A DNA stretch of 64,000 nucleotides from an uncultured Candidatus Thioglobus sp. (GTDB lineage Bacteria > Pseudomonadota > Gammaproteobacteria > PS1 > Pseudothioglobaceae): NCBI GenBank assembly GCA_905614365.1, contig CAJQSO010000024.1:1-64000 (forward strand), written 5' to 3'. Of the stretch, positions 27,651-41,378 are shown one piece after another. Made by a program: the position numbers and the translations under genes. The notes beneath the pieces were generated by a model, which saw nothing but the letters and a program-made list of their open reading frames with translations, did not search any database and was not told where the DNA came from. Position 1 is the stretch's first letter. Each line of letters opens with the position of its first letter.

Positions 27651-30343
27651 TTTGTAGCCTCTATAAAATTTAAATTATCTTCAACATCTTTCTGGCCAAA
27701 CTTTGGTTTGAAAATCATAATCAATGCTGGGAAAAACAATAAGTCACACAATAGTGCAACAAATATAGCTAAAGAACCAAAAGTCCCAATCTTTGCGAGT
27801 CCTAAATAATCACTAAATATAAGCATCAAAAATCCACAGCCCAGTATGAGAGTTGTAAATGTTACCGCCTGACCAACTTCATTTATAGTTTCCACAAGCG
27901 CAAGCTTCATATTGTGATTTTGTGCAAGTGACATTCTGTAATGACTAATAAAGTGAATCGTATCATCCACTGCAATACCAATAATTAAAGGTGCAATCAT
28001 TAAAGTATCTGTATCGAGTGGGACTCCAAGAAGACCCATTAATCCAAATGCTAATGATGCTGGAATTAAATTAGGAATAATCGACATAACACCTGCTTGA
28101 AAAGATCCTAGGGTTATCATTAATAACAGGCTAATAACTACAGCTGCTATTGCCAAACTCTTAAACTGGTTATTACTAATGTTATCAGCAAGGCGCATCA
28201 TTAAAGCAAATGAGCCAGTAATTTGAACTTTTATATCAGGATATCGATCTTTTAATCCATTAAATTCCTTATTTATATCGCGTTGGATATCTTTGAAAAA
28301 TTCCTTATATTCGTTAGAACCTGCATTTTTTAGTTGAACACTTATGTGACTCTTACTATAGTCATCACTGACAAGGGCTCGTCGCTCTTCAGGATTTGAG
28401 CTATTAAACAAGTAAAGCAATTGAGATACTGCAATTTGACTATCAGGAATATTTCGGTAATCTTCAGAGTCTTGCATAATAGCGTGAGTATCTATTACTA
28501 GGTCTGCCAAAGAATTTGTACGAATAATAAACTCACTATAATTTTCTTCAATTGTATTTTGAAGTCTATTCATCGCATTTAATACATCTGGATCCATTAT
28601 TCCATCTGAAATTACTGTATCTACAACAATTTCCATATTTCCTGTGCCCATCATGTGCTCATCAACAATTTCATATGCTTGACCAATTGGCACATCATCC
28701 GAATAAAGCTCAACTAGATTGGAATCAATTTTTACTTGAGTCGCGCCATATAAACAGATTACAAATACGCTCACAAAAATAATAGCTATGGAGTAACGGA
28801 AACGCTCTACAAAAGCTGGGATTCTATTTAATAGAGGCTGAAGCCATTCTGCGCCTAAGAGCCAATTCAAACCTATTTTTTTTGAAATTTTTGCTAATGG
28901 ATTTACAAAAAAACATAAAAAACTAAACATTTGTGATTTCAATAACAAAGCAAACGACCTTATCCCAGTTTTTGTATTTTCATTTACTGCTTCAGTTTTT
29001 TTAATTTGCATTGGGTGCCAATAATTCAATAAAACTGGCAGTAAATATATTGTGTATAAGAAAGCAAAAAGGACACCAGCTGCAGAAGAGAGGCCAAATT
29101 GCACAAACATAGGCATGCCAGTAACCGCCAATGAGGACATTCCTGCCATTGTGGTTATTGTTGTTAATAGAATAGGAACGCCAGTCTTACCATAAGCCTT
29201 TGATAATGCCTCATCATGTTCTTTACCATCTCGCCTGAAAAATAAATAAGAACTCATCACATGAACGCAGTCAGCTACGCCAACTGCAATAATAAGCATT
29301 ACAGTTAGAGCAATAAGAGTTGTTGATGCTAAGTTAAGCCAGCTCAGACCTCCAATAACAAATAGAATACTCAGGCCAATTGCTAGCTGGGGAAGAACCA
29401 CTGCACTTGCAGAGCGAAACAATGACCAAAGTAATAGGTTAATGATTACCACCATACCCACCAATAAAAATGCAGCTTGAATTAACGTGTCCATTGCTAA
29501 AGACATCATGGCAGAGTTACCAATCGGATAAAAGTTAAAATGTTCTGTCATTTTTGGCTGCTCAGTAATCGCTGTTATAGCCTTCATAAATGGGATATAA
29601 AGTCCTGGCTCATCAGGCTGATATTCGATTTTTTGAATAATAGCATTATCATCTATACCTTCATCAAAATCATCACTCCACTCATCATCAGAAAACAGAG
29701 AAAACTCATCGTTTAGCTCCTGAACTACTGGGATGGCCCCAAAGTCTGTTTGGATAGAAATTGCCCCAAAACGGTGGTCTTTTGAGAACATAAATAGCGG
29801 TAAACTAGGCTGACTATCTGCTTCAGAGCTGATTTCACTTAAAACTATGGCATCACTTGGAATTTTTTTAGGCACTAAGCGAGGTGAACTTAAAACATCA
29901 TCTTCATTTTTTTGAATTCTAATATTAGATAAGGACTGAACACGCTTAATATGAGTTAATGATTCAACAATATCAGGAGTAAGCCCATACTTTTCAAGCC
30001 AAACATCATCACTTATCTGCCTGTAATTATCGAGCACCTCTGTTATTTCAGAGACTAGGGTTAATGATTTATTTGAGAATACATCACCATCTTTAGCTTC
30101 ATAAACAATAAATAGACCATCATCACTTCCAAATTGGTCACGAAAATCATCCAAAGCTTCAATTGCAGGGTCAGACTCACTAAACCAAACGCTAAATGAA
30201 GTATCTAAAACAAAGCGAGAGGCACCATACCCCATAAAAAGAGTCGAAAGCAGGGCTAGAAGAAGAACAGTTTTTCGATAAGGTATTAATTTACCTGGTA
30301 CTTTTTCAAAATATGTATTAAGTTTTAGCAGAAGGTTTTTCAT
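27647..30343 (-). CDS. MMPL/RND-family transporter
   Basis: An 898-residue RND-superfamily permease with two tandem halves, each with one membrane segment, a periplasmic domain and about five further segments (around 280-440 and 730-880). Conserved GVADCVHVMSSY and GIAVDDTIHFISHY motifs with acidic residues mark the proton-relay segments. Sequence type is MMPL/HpnN-like, a group that moves lipids or hopanoids, rather than a drug efflux pump; no adaptor protein gene is nearby. A periplasmic loop at about 212-232 is very acidic, like the N-terminus of the barrel partner. Confidence 0.82.
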   Translation of the reverse strand: MKNLLLKLNTYFEKVPGKLIPYRKTVLLLALLSTLFMGYGASRFVLDTSFSVWFSESDPAIEALDDFRDQFGSDDGLFIVYEAKDGDVFSNKSLTLVSEITEVLDNYRQISDDVWLEKYGLTPDIVESLTHIKRVQSLSNIRIQKNEDDVLSSPRLVPKKIPSDAIVLSEISSEADSQPSLPLFMFSKDHRFGAISIQTDFGAIPVVQELNDEFSLFSDDEWSDDFDEGIDDNAIIQKIEYQPDEPGLYIPFMKAITAITEQPKMTEHFNFYPIGNSAMMSLAMDTLIQAAFLLVGMVVIINLLLWSLFRSASAVVLPQLAIGLSILFVIGGLSWLNLASTTLIALTVMLIIAVGVADCVHVMSSYLFFRRDGKEHDEALSKAYGKTGVPILLTTITTMAGMSSLAVTGMPMFVQFGLSSAAGVLFAFLYTIYLLPVLLNYWHPMQIKKTEAVNENTKTGIRSFALLLKSQMFSFLCFFVNPLAKISKKIGLNWLLGAEWLQPLLNRIPAFVERFRYSIAIIFVSVFVICLYGATQVKIDSNLVELYSDDVPIGQAYEIVDEHMMGTGNMEIVVDTVISDGIMDPDVLNAMNRLQNTIEENYSEFIIRTNSLADLVIDTHAIMQDSEDYRNIPDSQIAVSQLLYLFNSSNPEERRALVSDDYSKSHISVQLKNAGSNEYKEFFKDIQRDINKEFNGLKDRYPDIKVQITGSFALMMRLADNISNNQFKSLAIAAVVISLLLMITLGSFQAGVMSIIPNLIPASLAFGLMGLLGVPLDTDTLMIAPLIIGIAVDDTIHFISHYRMSLAQNHNMKLALVETINEVGQAVTFTTLILGCGFLMLIFSDYLGLAKIGTFGSLAIFVALLCDLLFFPALIMIFKPKFGQKDVEDNLNFIEATK

Positions 30344-30407
30344 ATTTGGAGCTTTAAATGAGATGTATATTATAGCTATTTAATATCATCTTTTTCGAAT
30401 TCAAGTC

Positions 30408-31361
30408 TCAAATAGTAGTAGTAATTTGTTGCCAGTGAATCAAACCTAGGGTATTTATTTTGACATCAAGCTCTAATCTTTTTCTGCAAAAATCAAGGTC
30501 TTTGAAGCCACTCTTTTCAACCCCTTTTAGAAAGTAGTCCATCATCTCATTATGAATTACTAATTTAGCTTCATCTTTAGTTGCATATTTTTTTGCCAGA
30601 TTACTAACAAAATTAATACCATCTATTAGCTGCTCAACAACTTTCTGAGTTGGTCTAATTGCTGCAAAGTGCGTTAAGCAAACTCTCTGAGGATTATATT
30701 CCATAATTTTATGTATGCTTTTAATTAACTCCTCTGGATCAAACTGCACCGGGCTTGTACTTGGAAAAATATATACTTCATCACTGTAATCAAGATCACG
30801 ATAAGAGATACCAAATGTATCTCCAGTAAACATTGATTCTGTTTGCTTATCCCAAATGCAAAAATGATGTCTTGCATGTCCTGGAGTATCGATAAACTTT
30901 AACTCTCTTCCATCAAAATCTAAAATAAAGTTGTCATCTGCTTCGATAACTCTAGATGCTTCTATTGGGATAATTTCACCGTACAACTTCTTAAATTTTT
31001 GCTCACCATAGACCGCCATAGCTCCGGCTATAAGCATAGTAGGGTCAATCATGTGTCTTGAGCCACGAGGATGAACTATTAGGCTGGCATTTCGGCATTG
31101 TTTCATAAGCTCACCTGCACCGCCAGCATGATCAAGGTGGACATGAGTGGGAATTATATAAACAACATCCATAAAACTAAGGCCATCTTGCTTGAGTGCC
31201 TTCTGAACATTAGAAACACTAAAGGCAGTTCCAGTTTCAATGATCGCAACTTTGTTATTGTGCTTAATAATATATATAGCTGCAAAATCACTGCTGAAAT
31301 AACCCGAATCAATCACGCTGATTCCACTAGCAATTATTCTTACTTCAATGTTATCCGTCAT
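30408..31361 (-). CDS. MBL-fold metallo-hydrolase
   Basis: A 317-residue metallo-beta-lactamase-fold protein. Metal ligands: H73, H75, D77, H78 (THVHLDHAGG), a later His in GHARHH and Asp in FTGDTFG. The C-terminal helical region (about 240-317) is typical of larger family members. Substrate is not readable; the family includes glyoxalase II, lactonases and thioesterases. It lies between the exporter operon and the rRNA terminator on the same strand, with no clear functional neighbour. Confidence 0.8.
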   Translation of the reverse strand: MTDNIEVRIIASGISVIDSGYFSSDFAAIYIIKHNNKVAIIETGTAFSVSNVQKALKQDGLSFMDVVYIIPTHVHLDHAGGAGELMKQCRNASLIVHPRGSRHMIDPTMLIAGAMAVYGEQKFKKLYGEIIPIEASRVIEADDNFILDFDGRELKFIDTPGHARHHFCIWDKQTESMFTGDTFGISYRDLDYSDEVYIFPSTSPVQFDPEELIKSIHKIMEYNPQRVCLTHFAAIRPTQKVVEQLIDGINFVSNLAKKYATKDEAKLVIHNEMMDYFLKGVEKSGFKDLDFCRKRLELDVKINTLGLIHWQQITTTI

Positions 31362-31423
31362 GTGCTATCTTGATTAATTCTGGCAATAATGATGGTTTTA
31401 TTTTACTTGATTAAGAATCAGAT

Positions 31424-31458
31424 AAAAAAATACCCCGCCTTAAAAAAGGTCGGGGTAT
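31424..31458 (-). terminator. rRNA operon terminator
   Basis: On the reverse strand, stem ATACCCCG with its complement, extended inward by AAGG/CCTT, followed by seven T residues (A-run 31424-31430 on the plus strand). It lies 12 bases after 5S rRNA. Confidence 0.92.
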
Positions 31459-31469
31459 TTAGAATAAAA

Positions 31470-31587
31470 GCCTAGCAATGTCCTACTCTCACATGGGGAG
31501 ACCCCACACTACCATCGGCGCTAAGTGGTTTCACTGCTGAGTTCGGGATGGGATCAGGTGGGTCACACTTGCTATTGTCACTAAGCA
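31470..31587 (-). rRNA. rrf: 5S ribosomal RNA
   Basis: About 118 bases. Begins TGCTTAGTGACAATAGC and contains the conserved CCGAACTCAGCAGTGAAAC core and GCGCCGATGGTAGTGTGG. Ends are set by pairing of the terminal stem and may be off by one or two bases. Confidence 0.95.
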
Positions 31588-31734
31588 AACTGCTTACTTG
31601 AATTAAGTCAAAACTTATCTCAAGTGAATTAAAAAGTTTTTATACCAAGAAGGTATAACAAAATGGATTAAGTAAAGTTTATAAGGCATATTGCCTGTTG
31701 ACACAACAACATCTCCAAATATCTTGGGTGTTAT
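31588..31734 (-). other. 23S-5S spacer with processing segments
   Basis: No tRNA. It holds a small hairpin (TATACC/GGTATA, 31641-31657) and three segments complementary to the spacer upstream of 23S: 31635-31650, 31669-31679 and 31698-31709. They would pair in nested order to bring the 23S ends together for RNase III. Confidence 0.7.
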
Positions 31735-34624
<2,890 letters not shown>

Positions 34625-34827
34625 ATATAACCCCAAAGTATCTGGGTTAATGATTCTTTTTACACCGAGAAGTCACTAACTGTATCTTACGATACAATCG
34701 GTGAATTCTATTTTTTCAATGATAGATAAATCTATCAATGAGAATCCATATTTTTTGAAATTGTTGTGTCAATGCAATACACCTTTTTACGTTGTATTGT
34801 ATTTAACAAACTTTACTTCATATCCAA

Positions 34828-34841
34828 ATTGTTAAAGAGCT
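34828..34841 (-). promoter_or_regulatory. Spacer boxA antitermination site
   Basis: Reverse strand GCTCTTTAACAATTT is almost identical to the E. coli rRNA boxA, which loads NusB/NusE for antitermination before 23S. Confidence 0.85.
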
Positions 34842-34873
34842 CCGAACCAAGGGTTAAACCAAGGCTTGGTATA

Positions 34874-34915
34874 AAAACTTAAATAAGACATATAAATAAA
34901 TCTTATTTAAGTTTT
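34874..34915. repeat. 15-base perfect inverted repeat in the rRNA spacer
   Basis: Arms AAAACTTAAATAAGA and TCTTATTTAAGTTTT with a 12-base loop, 14 bases after tRNA-Ala in the transcript. AT-only stem without a T-run; more likely a processing hairpin than a terminator. Confidence 0.7.
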
Positions 34916-34928
34916 CATTCGAGAAAAA

Positions 34929-35004
34929 TGGTGGAGCTAAGCAGGATCGAACTGCTGACCTCCTGGATGCAAACCAGGCGCTCTCCCAGCTGAGCTATAG
35001 CCCC
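34929..35004 (-). tRNA. tRNA-Ala (anticodon TGC)
   Basis: A 76-base tRNA with acceptor GGGGCTA/TAGCTCC, anticodon loop TTTGCAT (anticodon TGC) and encoded CCA. Second tRNA of the 16S-23S spacer. Confidence 0.97.
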
Positions 35005-35031
35005 AATAGAAAACTAATAACCCAGAAAATA

Positions 35032-35108
<77 letters not shown>

Positions 35109-35162
35109 TTAATATCAATTAAATTGAATTTGGGTTATTGGTCTTTTTCTCTTTCTTTAATA

Positions 35163-35192
35163 TTATCAAACAACTTGTGTGAACACTCGTAC
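35163..35192 (-). other. 3' strand of the 16S processing stem
   Basis: These 30 bases pair with the leader at 36841-36870 almost without interruption, including a few G-U pairs, enclosing 16S in a long duplex for RNase III. Confidence 0.75.
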
Positions 35193-35198
35193 ATTTCT

Positions 35199-36739
<1,541 letters not shown>

Positions 36740-36872
36740 AATCTTTGACTTTTTAGAACACTTGGCATTTTATAACCAATAGTTCAATTTTTTAAAAAGC
36801 TTATCTGCTTTTGTTTTTTATGTGCACTGCACAATTTCTTGCACGAGTGCCCACACAAGTTGCTTGATAAAT

Positions 36873-36884
36873 TTTTAAAGAGCT
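36873..36884 (-). promoter_or_regulatory. Leader boxA antitermination site
   Basis: Reverse strand GCTCTTTAAAAATTTATCA followed by the conserved TGTGTGGGCACTCG, very like the E. coli rRNA leader. Confidence 0.85.
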
Positions 36885-36924
36885 ACCAACTAAAAAAGTT
36901 CTTTTTGGTCGGTGAAAGCGGGAA

Positions 36925-36952
36925 ATTATACATGCTCAAGTAGTATCGTCAA
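36925..36952 (-). promoter_or_regulatory. rRNA operon promoter
   Basis: TTGACG (36947-36952), a 16-base spacer and perfect TATAAT (36925-36930), with discriminator TTCCCGC. AT-rich sequence upstream fits an UP element. Only one strong promoter is seen. Confidence 0.88.
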
Positions 36953-37105
36953 GTGATATTACGAATATTTTTCAAATAAACTTTAATGGGTCTAAATTGA
37001 TAGGATAAATCACCTACAAATAGTCATTAAAATCAATTATTTAGAGACTTTTTTTGAACTTTCTAACTTCCTTTATTTTTTCTTACGAAAAGAAATAATT
37101 GTACT

Positions 37106-38455
37106 CTATTTGCCAATACAAAATGAGGAGAAGATTTCACCCAATAAATCATCTGAAGAAAACTCCCCAGTAATTTGCCCAAGAGACATACCTGCCTGAC
37201 GCAAATCTTCAGCTACTAACTCGCTTGCTCCGCCTTCTAATTGCTCCAGAGCACTATTTATATATATGAGCGTTTGATCAATTGAGTCAATATGTCGTTT
37301 TCGAGCTAGAAAAACGCCTTCACCGTCGGAGTTTAAGCCAGCAAATTCAGCTAGCGTCTTTCTTAACAAGTCAACTCCATCACCATTCTTAGCTGAAAGA
37401 CTAACCTCTAATTGAGTATCTAGTTTAATAACTTCAGATTCAACATTTGAAAGATCGATCTTATTTCTTATACATATAATTGGTTTATTTTTAACCAAAT
37501 CAGGCAATATTGAAAAGTCAGGCACATCGTCTTTTGTGTCAAATACGAGTAAGACTACGTCTGCATTATTAATTTCAGTATATGCTCTTTTAATGCCTTC
37601 TTGCTCAATAATATCATCACTATTGTGAAGTCCAGCTGTATCAATAATATGAAGGGGCATTCCATCGACATGAATTGTTTCTTTCAACACATCTCTTGTG
37701 GTTCCAGCAATATCTGTAACAATTGCACTAGGCAGTTTTGTAAGTGCATTAAGCAAGCTAGACTTTCCTGCATTCGGTTTTCCAGCAATTGCAACATGAA
37801 GCCCATCTCTTAAAATTGCCCCTTGGTTGGCACTCTCAAGTATATTCTTAAGTAAGTCTTTTAAATTTTTAAGCTTAGTTGAGACTTGATGAGATTCAAG
37901 AAAATCTATCTCCTCATCAGAAAAATCAATAGTTGCCTCAACAAAAACTCTTAATGAAGTTAGCTCTAGAAGTAAATGATTAATCTTATCTGAGAATTCA
38001 CCCGTTAAGGATCTTACAGCGCTAAGGGCAGATTCTTCTGAGCTCGATTGAATTAAGTCTTGAACTGCCTCAGCCTGAACTAAGTCCATCTTGCCATTTA
38101 GAAAGGCTCTTTTACTAAACTCTCCAGGCTCAGAAAGTCTTGCGCCTAAAAATAAAGCAATTTCTAAAATTTTTCTCATAACACTCATGCCGCCATGGCC
38201 CTGGAATTCAACAACATCCTCGCCAGTATATGAGTTAGGCCCGGGGAAGTATATTGCTACCCCTTTATCAATAGTATTATCTTCATTGTCATAAAAAGCG
38301 CCATAAAAAGCATGCCTGGGCTTTAACTCCTTTTGAAGTATTTTTTTAGAGATAACTTTAGATAGTGGACCTGAAACTCGAACAACTCCAATTCCACTTT
38401 GGCCTATAGCAGTTGCTAATGCACATATAGTCTCTATCTTAAGCGTCATCTTCAA
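37106..38455 (-). CDS. mnmE: tRNA modification GTPase MnmE
   Basis: MnmE, 449 residues, a dimeric GTPase that with MnmG installs the cmnm5 group on wobble uridine of several tRNAs. N-terminal folate-binding domain, helical domain, inserted G domain with GKPNAGKSSLL (G1, about 226-236), DIAGTTRD (G2), DTAGLH (G3) and NKID (G4), and the C-terminal CIGK with the essential Cys. The start could be at 38455 or two codons later (MTLKIETI); either overlaps the end of gshA by 11-17 bases. Confidence 0.96.
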   Translation of the reverse strand: MKMTLKIETICALATAIGQSGIGVVRVSGPLSKVISKKILQKELKPRHAFYGAFYDNEDNTIDKGVAIYFPGPNSYTGEDVVEFQGHGGMSVMRKILEIALFLGARLSEPGEFSKRAFLNGKMDLVQAEAVQDLIQSSSEESALSAVRSLTGEFSDKINHLLLELTSLRVFVEATIDFSDEEIDFLESHQVSTKLKNLKDLLKNILESANQGAILRDGLHVAIAGKPNAGKSSLLNALTKLPSAIVTDIAGTTRDVLKETIHVDGMPLHIIDTAGLHNSDDIIEQEGIKRAYTEINNADVVLLVFDTKDDVPDFSILPDLVKNKPIICIRNKIDLSNVESEVIKLDTQLEVSLSAKNGDGVDLLRKTLAEFAGLNSDGEGVFLARKRHIDSIDQTLIYINSALEQLEGGASELVAEDLRQAGMSLGQITGEFSSDDLLGEIFSSFCIGK

Positions 38456-39998
38456 AATATTGTTCTAAAAATTGATCAAAATCTAAAACATCATTAGATT
38501 CAATCTCTAGCTGCTCTTTTATGGAGCTGATTGCAAGTTCATCTAATCTAAGAAAATAATCGTTATCAAAAGCTTTCTGTTGATTTTGTGTTTTATATTG
38601 ACGACTATATTGATCAGTAAATTCAAAAAAGCCTTTCTCCTGATGCTTCATTTCATTAAGCATTATTGCTGATGGAGTTAAATCAGGATCTTTGATTCGC
38701 ATTGAAATACTTTCTACTGACTCTTGATGTGCATCACTTTGAAGCTTTGAGCATTGCTTTATTTTCTCAAAAAGAATCTCACCCCAATCAGCTAGAGTCA
38801 CTTCCTCACCAACATGCCTAAGAATTAAACCAGGCTGTCTGCCTTGATGAGCAACTAAAAGAGCGTTAGAGTCAATATCTACTAACTCAGATGATGAAAT
38901 AGCTGGAGAGTCCTCCAAAAGACAGAATAATAAGAATGCCTCTAAGAACTCAATTTGCTGCTTATCAATACCTACTTCAAGCAAAGGATTAATATCCAGT
39001 GATCGTATTTCAATATAACCTACGCCGTTATTATTAAGGGCTCTGAGGGGCTTATCATTTGCATATAAAATAGGCTTTGGACGAACTGATGAGTAATACT
39101 CGTTTGCGATTTGAAGAATATTTGTATTGAGCTGTTGGTATTCTCCATTTTTCTTTAGGCCAATCTTTTCAAAATCCTCACAGTTGGTTTGCATTGCTGC
39201 ACGAAGACTATATATATAGTGACATAAACTATTATAGTTAGCCTTAACTCCCTTCTCATCTTCTTGAGAATTCTGATAACCAATATCACCCATTCTTAGG
39301 GAAGTCGCGTAGGGTAGATACAACGTGTTATCGTCAAACTCTTCTAAATTATGCTCATGATAATCATGCATAAATGATTTACATACTGTTGCAGAAGCTC
39401 CAAATAAGTATGGAATTAACCAGCCATATCTCAAAACATTTCGTGTTAGCCCCATGTAGTGAATATCCATAAAGTCTTTGGAGTCAGTATCTGTTGGTGA
39501 TATTAATCCACGGTATGACTGCCAGAACTCTAATGAAAATGAATAGTTAAAATGAATACCAGCGATTGCCTGCATTACGCTTCCATATCGATTAGCAAGG
39601 CCGCGTCTATAAACTGTTTTCATCATTCCTAAATTTGAACTGCCATAATTGGCAATAGGTATATTAGTTTGACCTCTTAATATACAAGGCATACTAGCAG
39701 GCCAAAATCGTTCATTTTCTGGCAAGTGATGATAAATATAATTATGGATTGTCGTCAGCTCATTTAGAACTTGATCAGCTCCCTTTAAAGGCTGAGTTAC
39801 TAACTCAAGTAAAGCCTCACTAAAGTCTGTAGTGATTGCAGGGTTTTTTAGGGCAGAACCTAGCCCTTTTGGATGCGGGCTTTGGGCAATATTTCCATCA
39901 TCTGAAACTCGCAAACCCTCTTTTTCAATTCCTATAAGGTTAGCTTTAAGGCTATCCTTAAATGGCATGAGTGATTGAATTTTTTTATTAAGTTCCAC
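38439..39998 (-). CDS. gshA: Glutamate--cysteine ligase
   Basis: GshA, 519 residues, the proteobacterial type (E. coli has 518). It makes gamma-glutamylcysteine, the first step to glutathione, using ATP. The GIEKEGLRVS and TTDFSEALLELVTQP segments near the N-terminus and LPYATSLRMGDIGYQ further on are diagnostic. It overlaps mnmE at its 3' end and is divergent from the MutT-ThiE gene. gshB is not in the window. grxC nearby uses glutathione, perhaps by chance. Confidence 0.95.
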   Translation of the reverse strand: MELNKKIQSLMPFKDSLKANLIGIEKEGLRVSDDGNIAQSPHPKGLGSALKNPAITTDFSEALLELVTQPLKGADQVLNELTTIHNYIYHHLPENERFWPASMPCILRGQTNIPIANYGSSNLGMMKTVYRRGLANRYGSVMQAIAGIHFNYSFSLEFWQSYRGLISPTDTDSKDFMDIHYMGLTRNVLRYGWLIPYLFGASATVCKSFMHDYHEHNLEEFDDNTLYLPYATSLRMGDIGYQNSQEDEKGVKANYNSLCHYIYSLRAAMQTNCEDFEKIGLKKNGEYQQLNTNILQIANEYYSSVRPKPILYANDKPLRALNNNGVGYIEIRSLDINPLLEVGIDKQQIEFLEAFLLFCLLEDSPAISSSELVDIDSNALLVAHQGRQPGLILRHVGEEVTLADWGEILFEKIKQCSKLQSDAHQESVESISMRIKDPDLTPSAIMLNEMKHQEKGFFEFTDQYSRQYKTQNQQKAFDNDYFLRLDELAISSIKEQLEIESNDVLDFDQFLEQYFEDDA

Positions 39999-40097
39999 AA
40001 TATAATTTGAAATATTAAAGTCGTTATTTTACCTCGGACTTGTGTTAACGGTGATAATAGAAAATGTGTCCATTAAATACCTAGAATTTAAAAAATT

Positions 40098-41027
40098 GTG
40101 CCTTATAAAAATACCAGTATTGAAGTAGTAGTTGGGATAATACACAATAGTAATAGTGAGGTATTTATTGCTAAGCGCCAAAAAAATCAATTTATGGCCG
40201 GCTTCTGGGAGCTTCCAGGTGGCAAAGTAGAGCCAGGTGAAGATCACATTAGCGCAATCATAAGAGAACTTTTTGAAGAAACGGGAATCACCGTAAAAGA
40301 CTGTAAATTAGTTCAAAAGATTCAGCATATCTATCCTGAAAAAACTATCAATTTATCAGTTTATAGTATTGATGATTATTTAGGTGATCCGGTAGGATTT
40401 GAAGGACAAGAAATTACTTGGAGTAGTGCAGATAACTTCAAAAATTTCAAATTACTCCCAACCATGTGGAGAATTATTCATAAATTTTCACTGCCAAAAT
40501 TTTATTGGATTACACCTGATAATCATCAATCCGATATAGTCTTTAATGAATGTAAAAAACGACTGTCTAATGGAATTAAATTTATCCAGCTAAGAAGTAA
40601 AACCTCTCTTAATAATACTTACATAGAAAAAATATACAGGCTGTGTAAAGAAAATCAGGCAAAACTTATTTTAAATACACCAAATAAAACTTTTAATGAA
40701 CTTTGTGATGGCTGGCATCTAACTAGTTTAGAGCTTATGGCACTAAAAGAAAGGCCAGTTATTGAAGAAAAACTAATCGGTGCATCAACCCATAACATTG
40801 ATGAGGCTCTGCATGCAGAAAATATTTCTGCTGATTACATCAGCTTGTCACCAATAGAAAAGACACTGACTCATCCAGACTCTATCCCCTTAGGGTGGGA
40901 AGGTGCTTCTGGGATTATTGAGAAGTGTAATTTGCCAGTTTTTTTACTTGGCGGAATGCAGAAAGAGCTAATTGAAAAAGCTTTGAGTATCGGAGCTCAA
41001 GGAGTTGCTGGAATTAGAGGTATTTAA
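40098..41027 (+). CDS. Nudix hydrolase (MutT) fused to a ThiE-like domain
   Basis: A 309-residue protein starting at a GTG. Residues about 5-130 form a Nudix domain with a complete box (G42 to I64: GGKVEPGE then RELFEETGI), as in MutT, which removes oxidised dGTP. Residues about 135-309 are a TIM-barrel domain like thiamine phosphate synthase (IQLRS, FLLGGM, GAQGVAGIRGI). Such fusions occur in many gammaproteobacteria and the role of the second domain is unclear: the phosphate-binding glycines are retained but several ThiE substrate residues look altered. Convergent with grxC, overlapping by four bases. Confidence 0.88.
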   Translation: MPYKNTSIEVVVGIIHNSNSEVFIAKRQKNQFMAGFWELPGGKVEPGEDHISAIIRELFEETGITVKDCKLVQKIQHIYPEKTINLSVYSIDDYLGDPVGFEGQEITWSSADNFKNFKLLPTMWRIIHKFSLPKFYWITPDNHQSDIVFNECKKRLSNGIKFIQLRSKTSLNNTYIEKIYRLCKENQAKLILNTPNKTFNELCDGWHLTSLELMALKERPVIEEKLIGASTHNIDEALHAENISADYISLSPIEKTLTHPDSIPLGWEGASGIIEKCNLPVFLLGGMQKELIEKALSIGAQGVAGIRGI

Positions 41028-41290
41028 ATGCGTGAGCCAGTAATCTCAAAAACTTTATTATGAATATCTTCCTTACTCATTTGCGCTAATCCATCAGATC
41101 CACCTTCACATAAGAGCTTATCATTTACAAAAATTTGAGGGACTGATCTAAAGCCAGACTTAACAAAAAACTCTCTAGCGTCTTTATCATCTTGAATGTT
41201 GAGCGTTTCATATTCAATATCAAGATCATCGAGATAGTTTTTTGCTCTTGTGCAGTAAAAGCATGAGTGCGATGTATATACTTTAATCAT
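41024..41290 (-). CDS. grxC: Glutaredoxin 3
   Basis: An 88-residue glutaredoxin with thioredoxin fold. The active site is C10-F-Y-C13, and VPQIFVNDK with its cis-Pro and the GGSDGL glutathione-binding turn are present. It reduces disulfides with glutathione. CFYC instead of CPYC is a modest variation. Its stop overlaps the stop of the MutT-ThiE gene. Confidence 0.93.
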   Translation of the reverse strand: MIKVYTSHSCFYCTRAKNYLDDLDIEYETLNIQDDKDAREFFVKSGFRSVPQIFVNDKLLCEGGSDGLAQMSKEDIHNKVFEITGSRI

Positions 41291-41378
41291 TAGTTGTTAG
41301 TACACAATAAAAGATTGCAAATAATACCAGTCAAAAGAATTCAGCGCATCTTAAATAGTTTCAAAAATATTGTGGATT

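Larger units (their letters stand above)
34625..34928 (-). other. tRNA-Ala to 23S spacer
   Basis: About 300 bases without a gene. It contains a boxA (34828-34841), a perfect 15-base inverted repeat (34874-34888 with 34901-34915), and segments complementary to the region after 23S (34761-34772, 34808-34818, 34865-34880). Confidence 0.75.
36740..37105 (-). other. rRNA leader and promoter region
   Basis: About 365 bases between mnmE and 16S. It holds, in transcription order, an AT-rich upstream element, the promoter (36925-36952), boxA (36873-36884) and the 5' strand of the 16S processing stem (36841-36870). No tRNA or protein gene. Confidence 0.85.
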
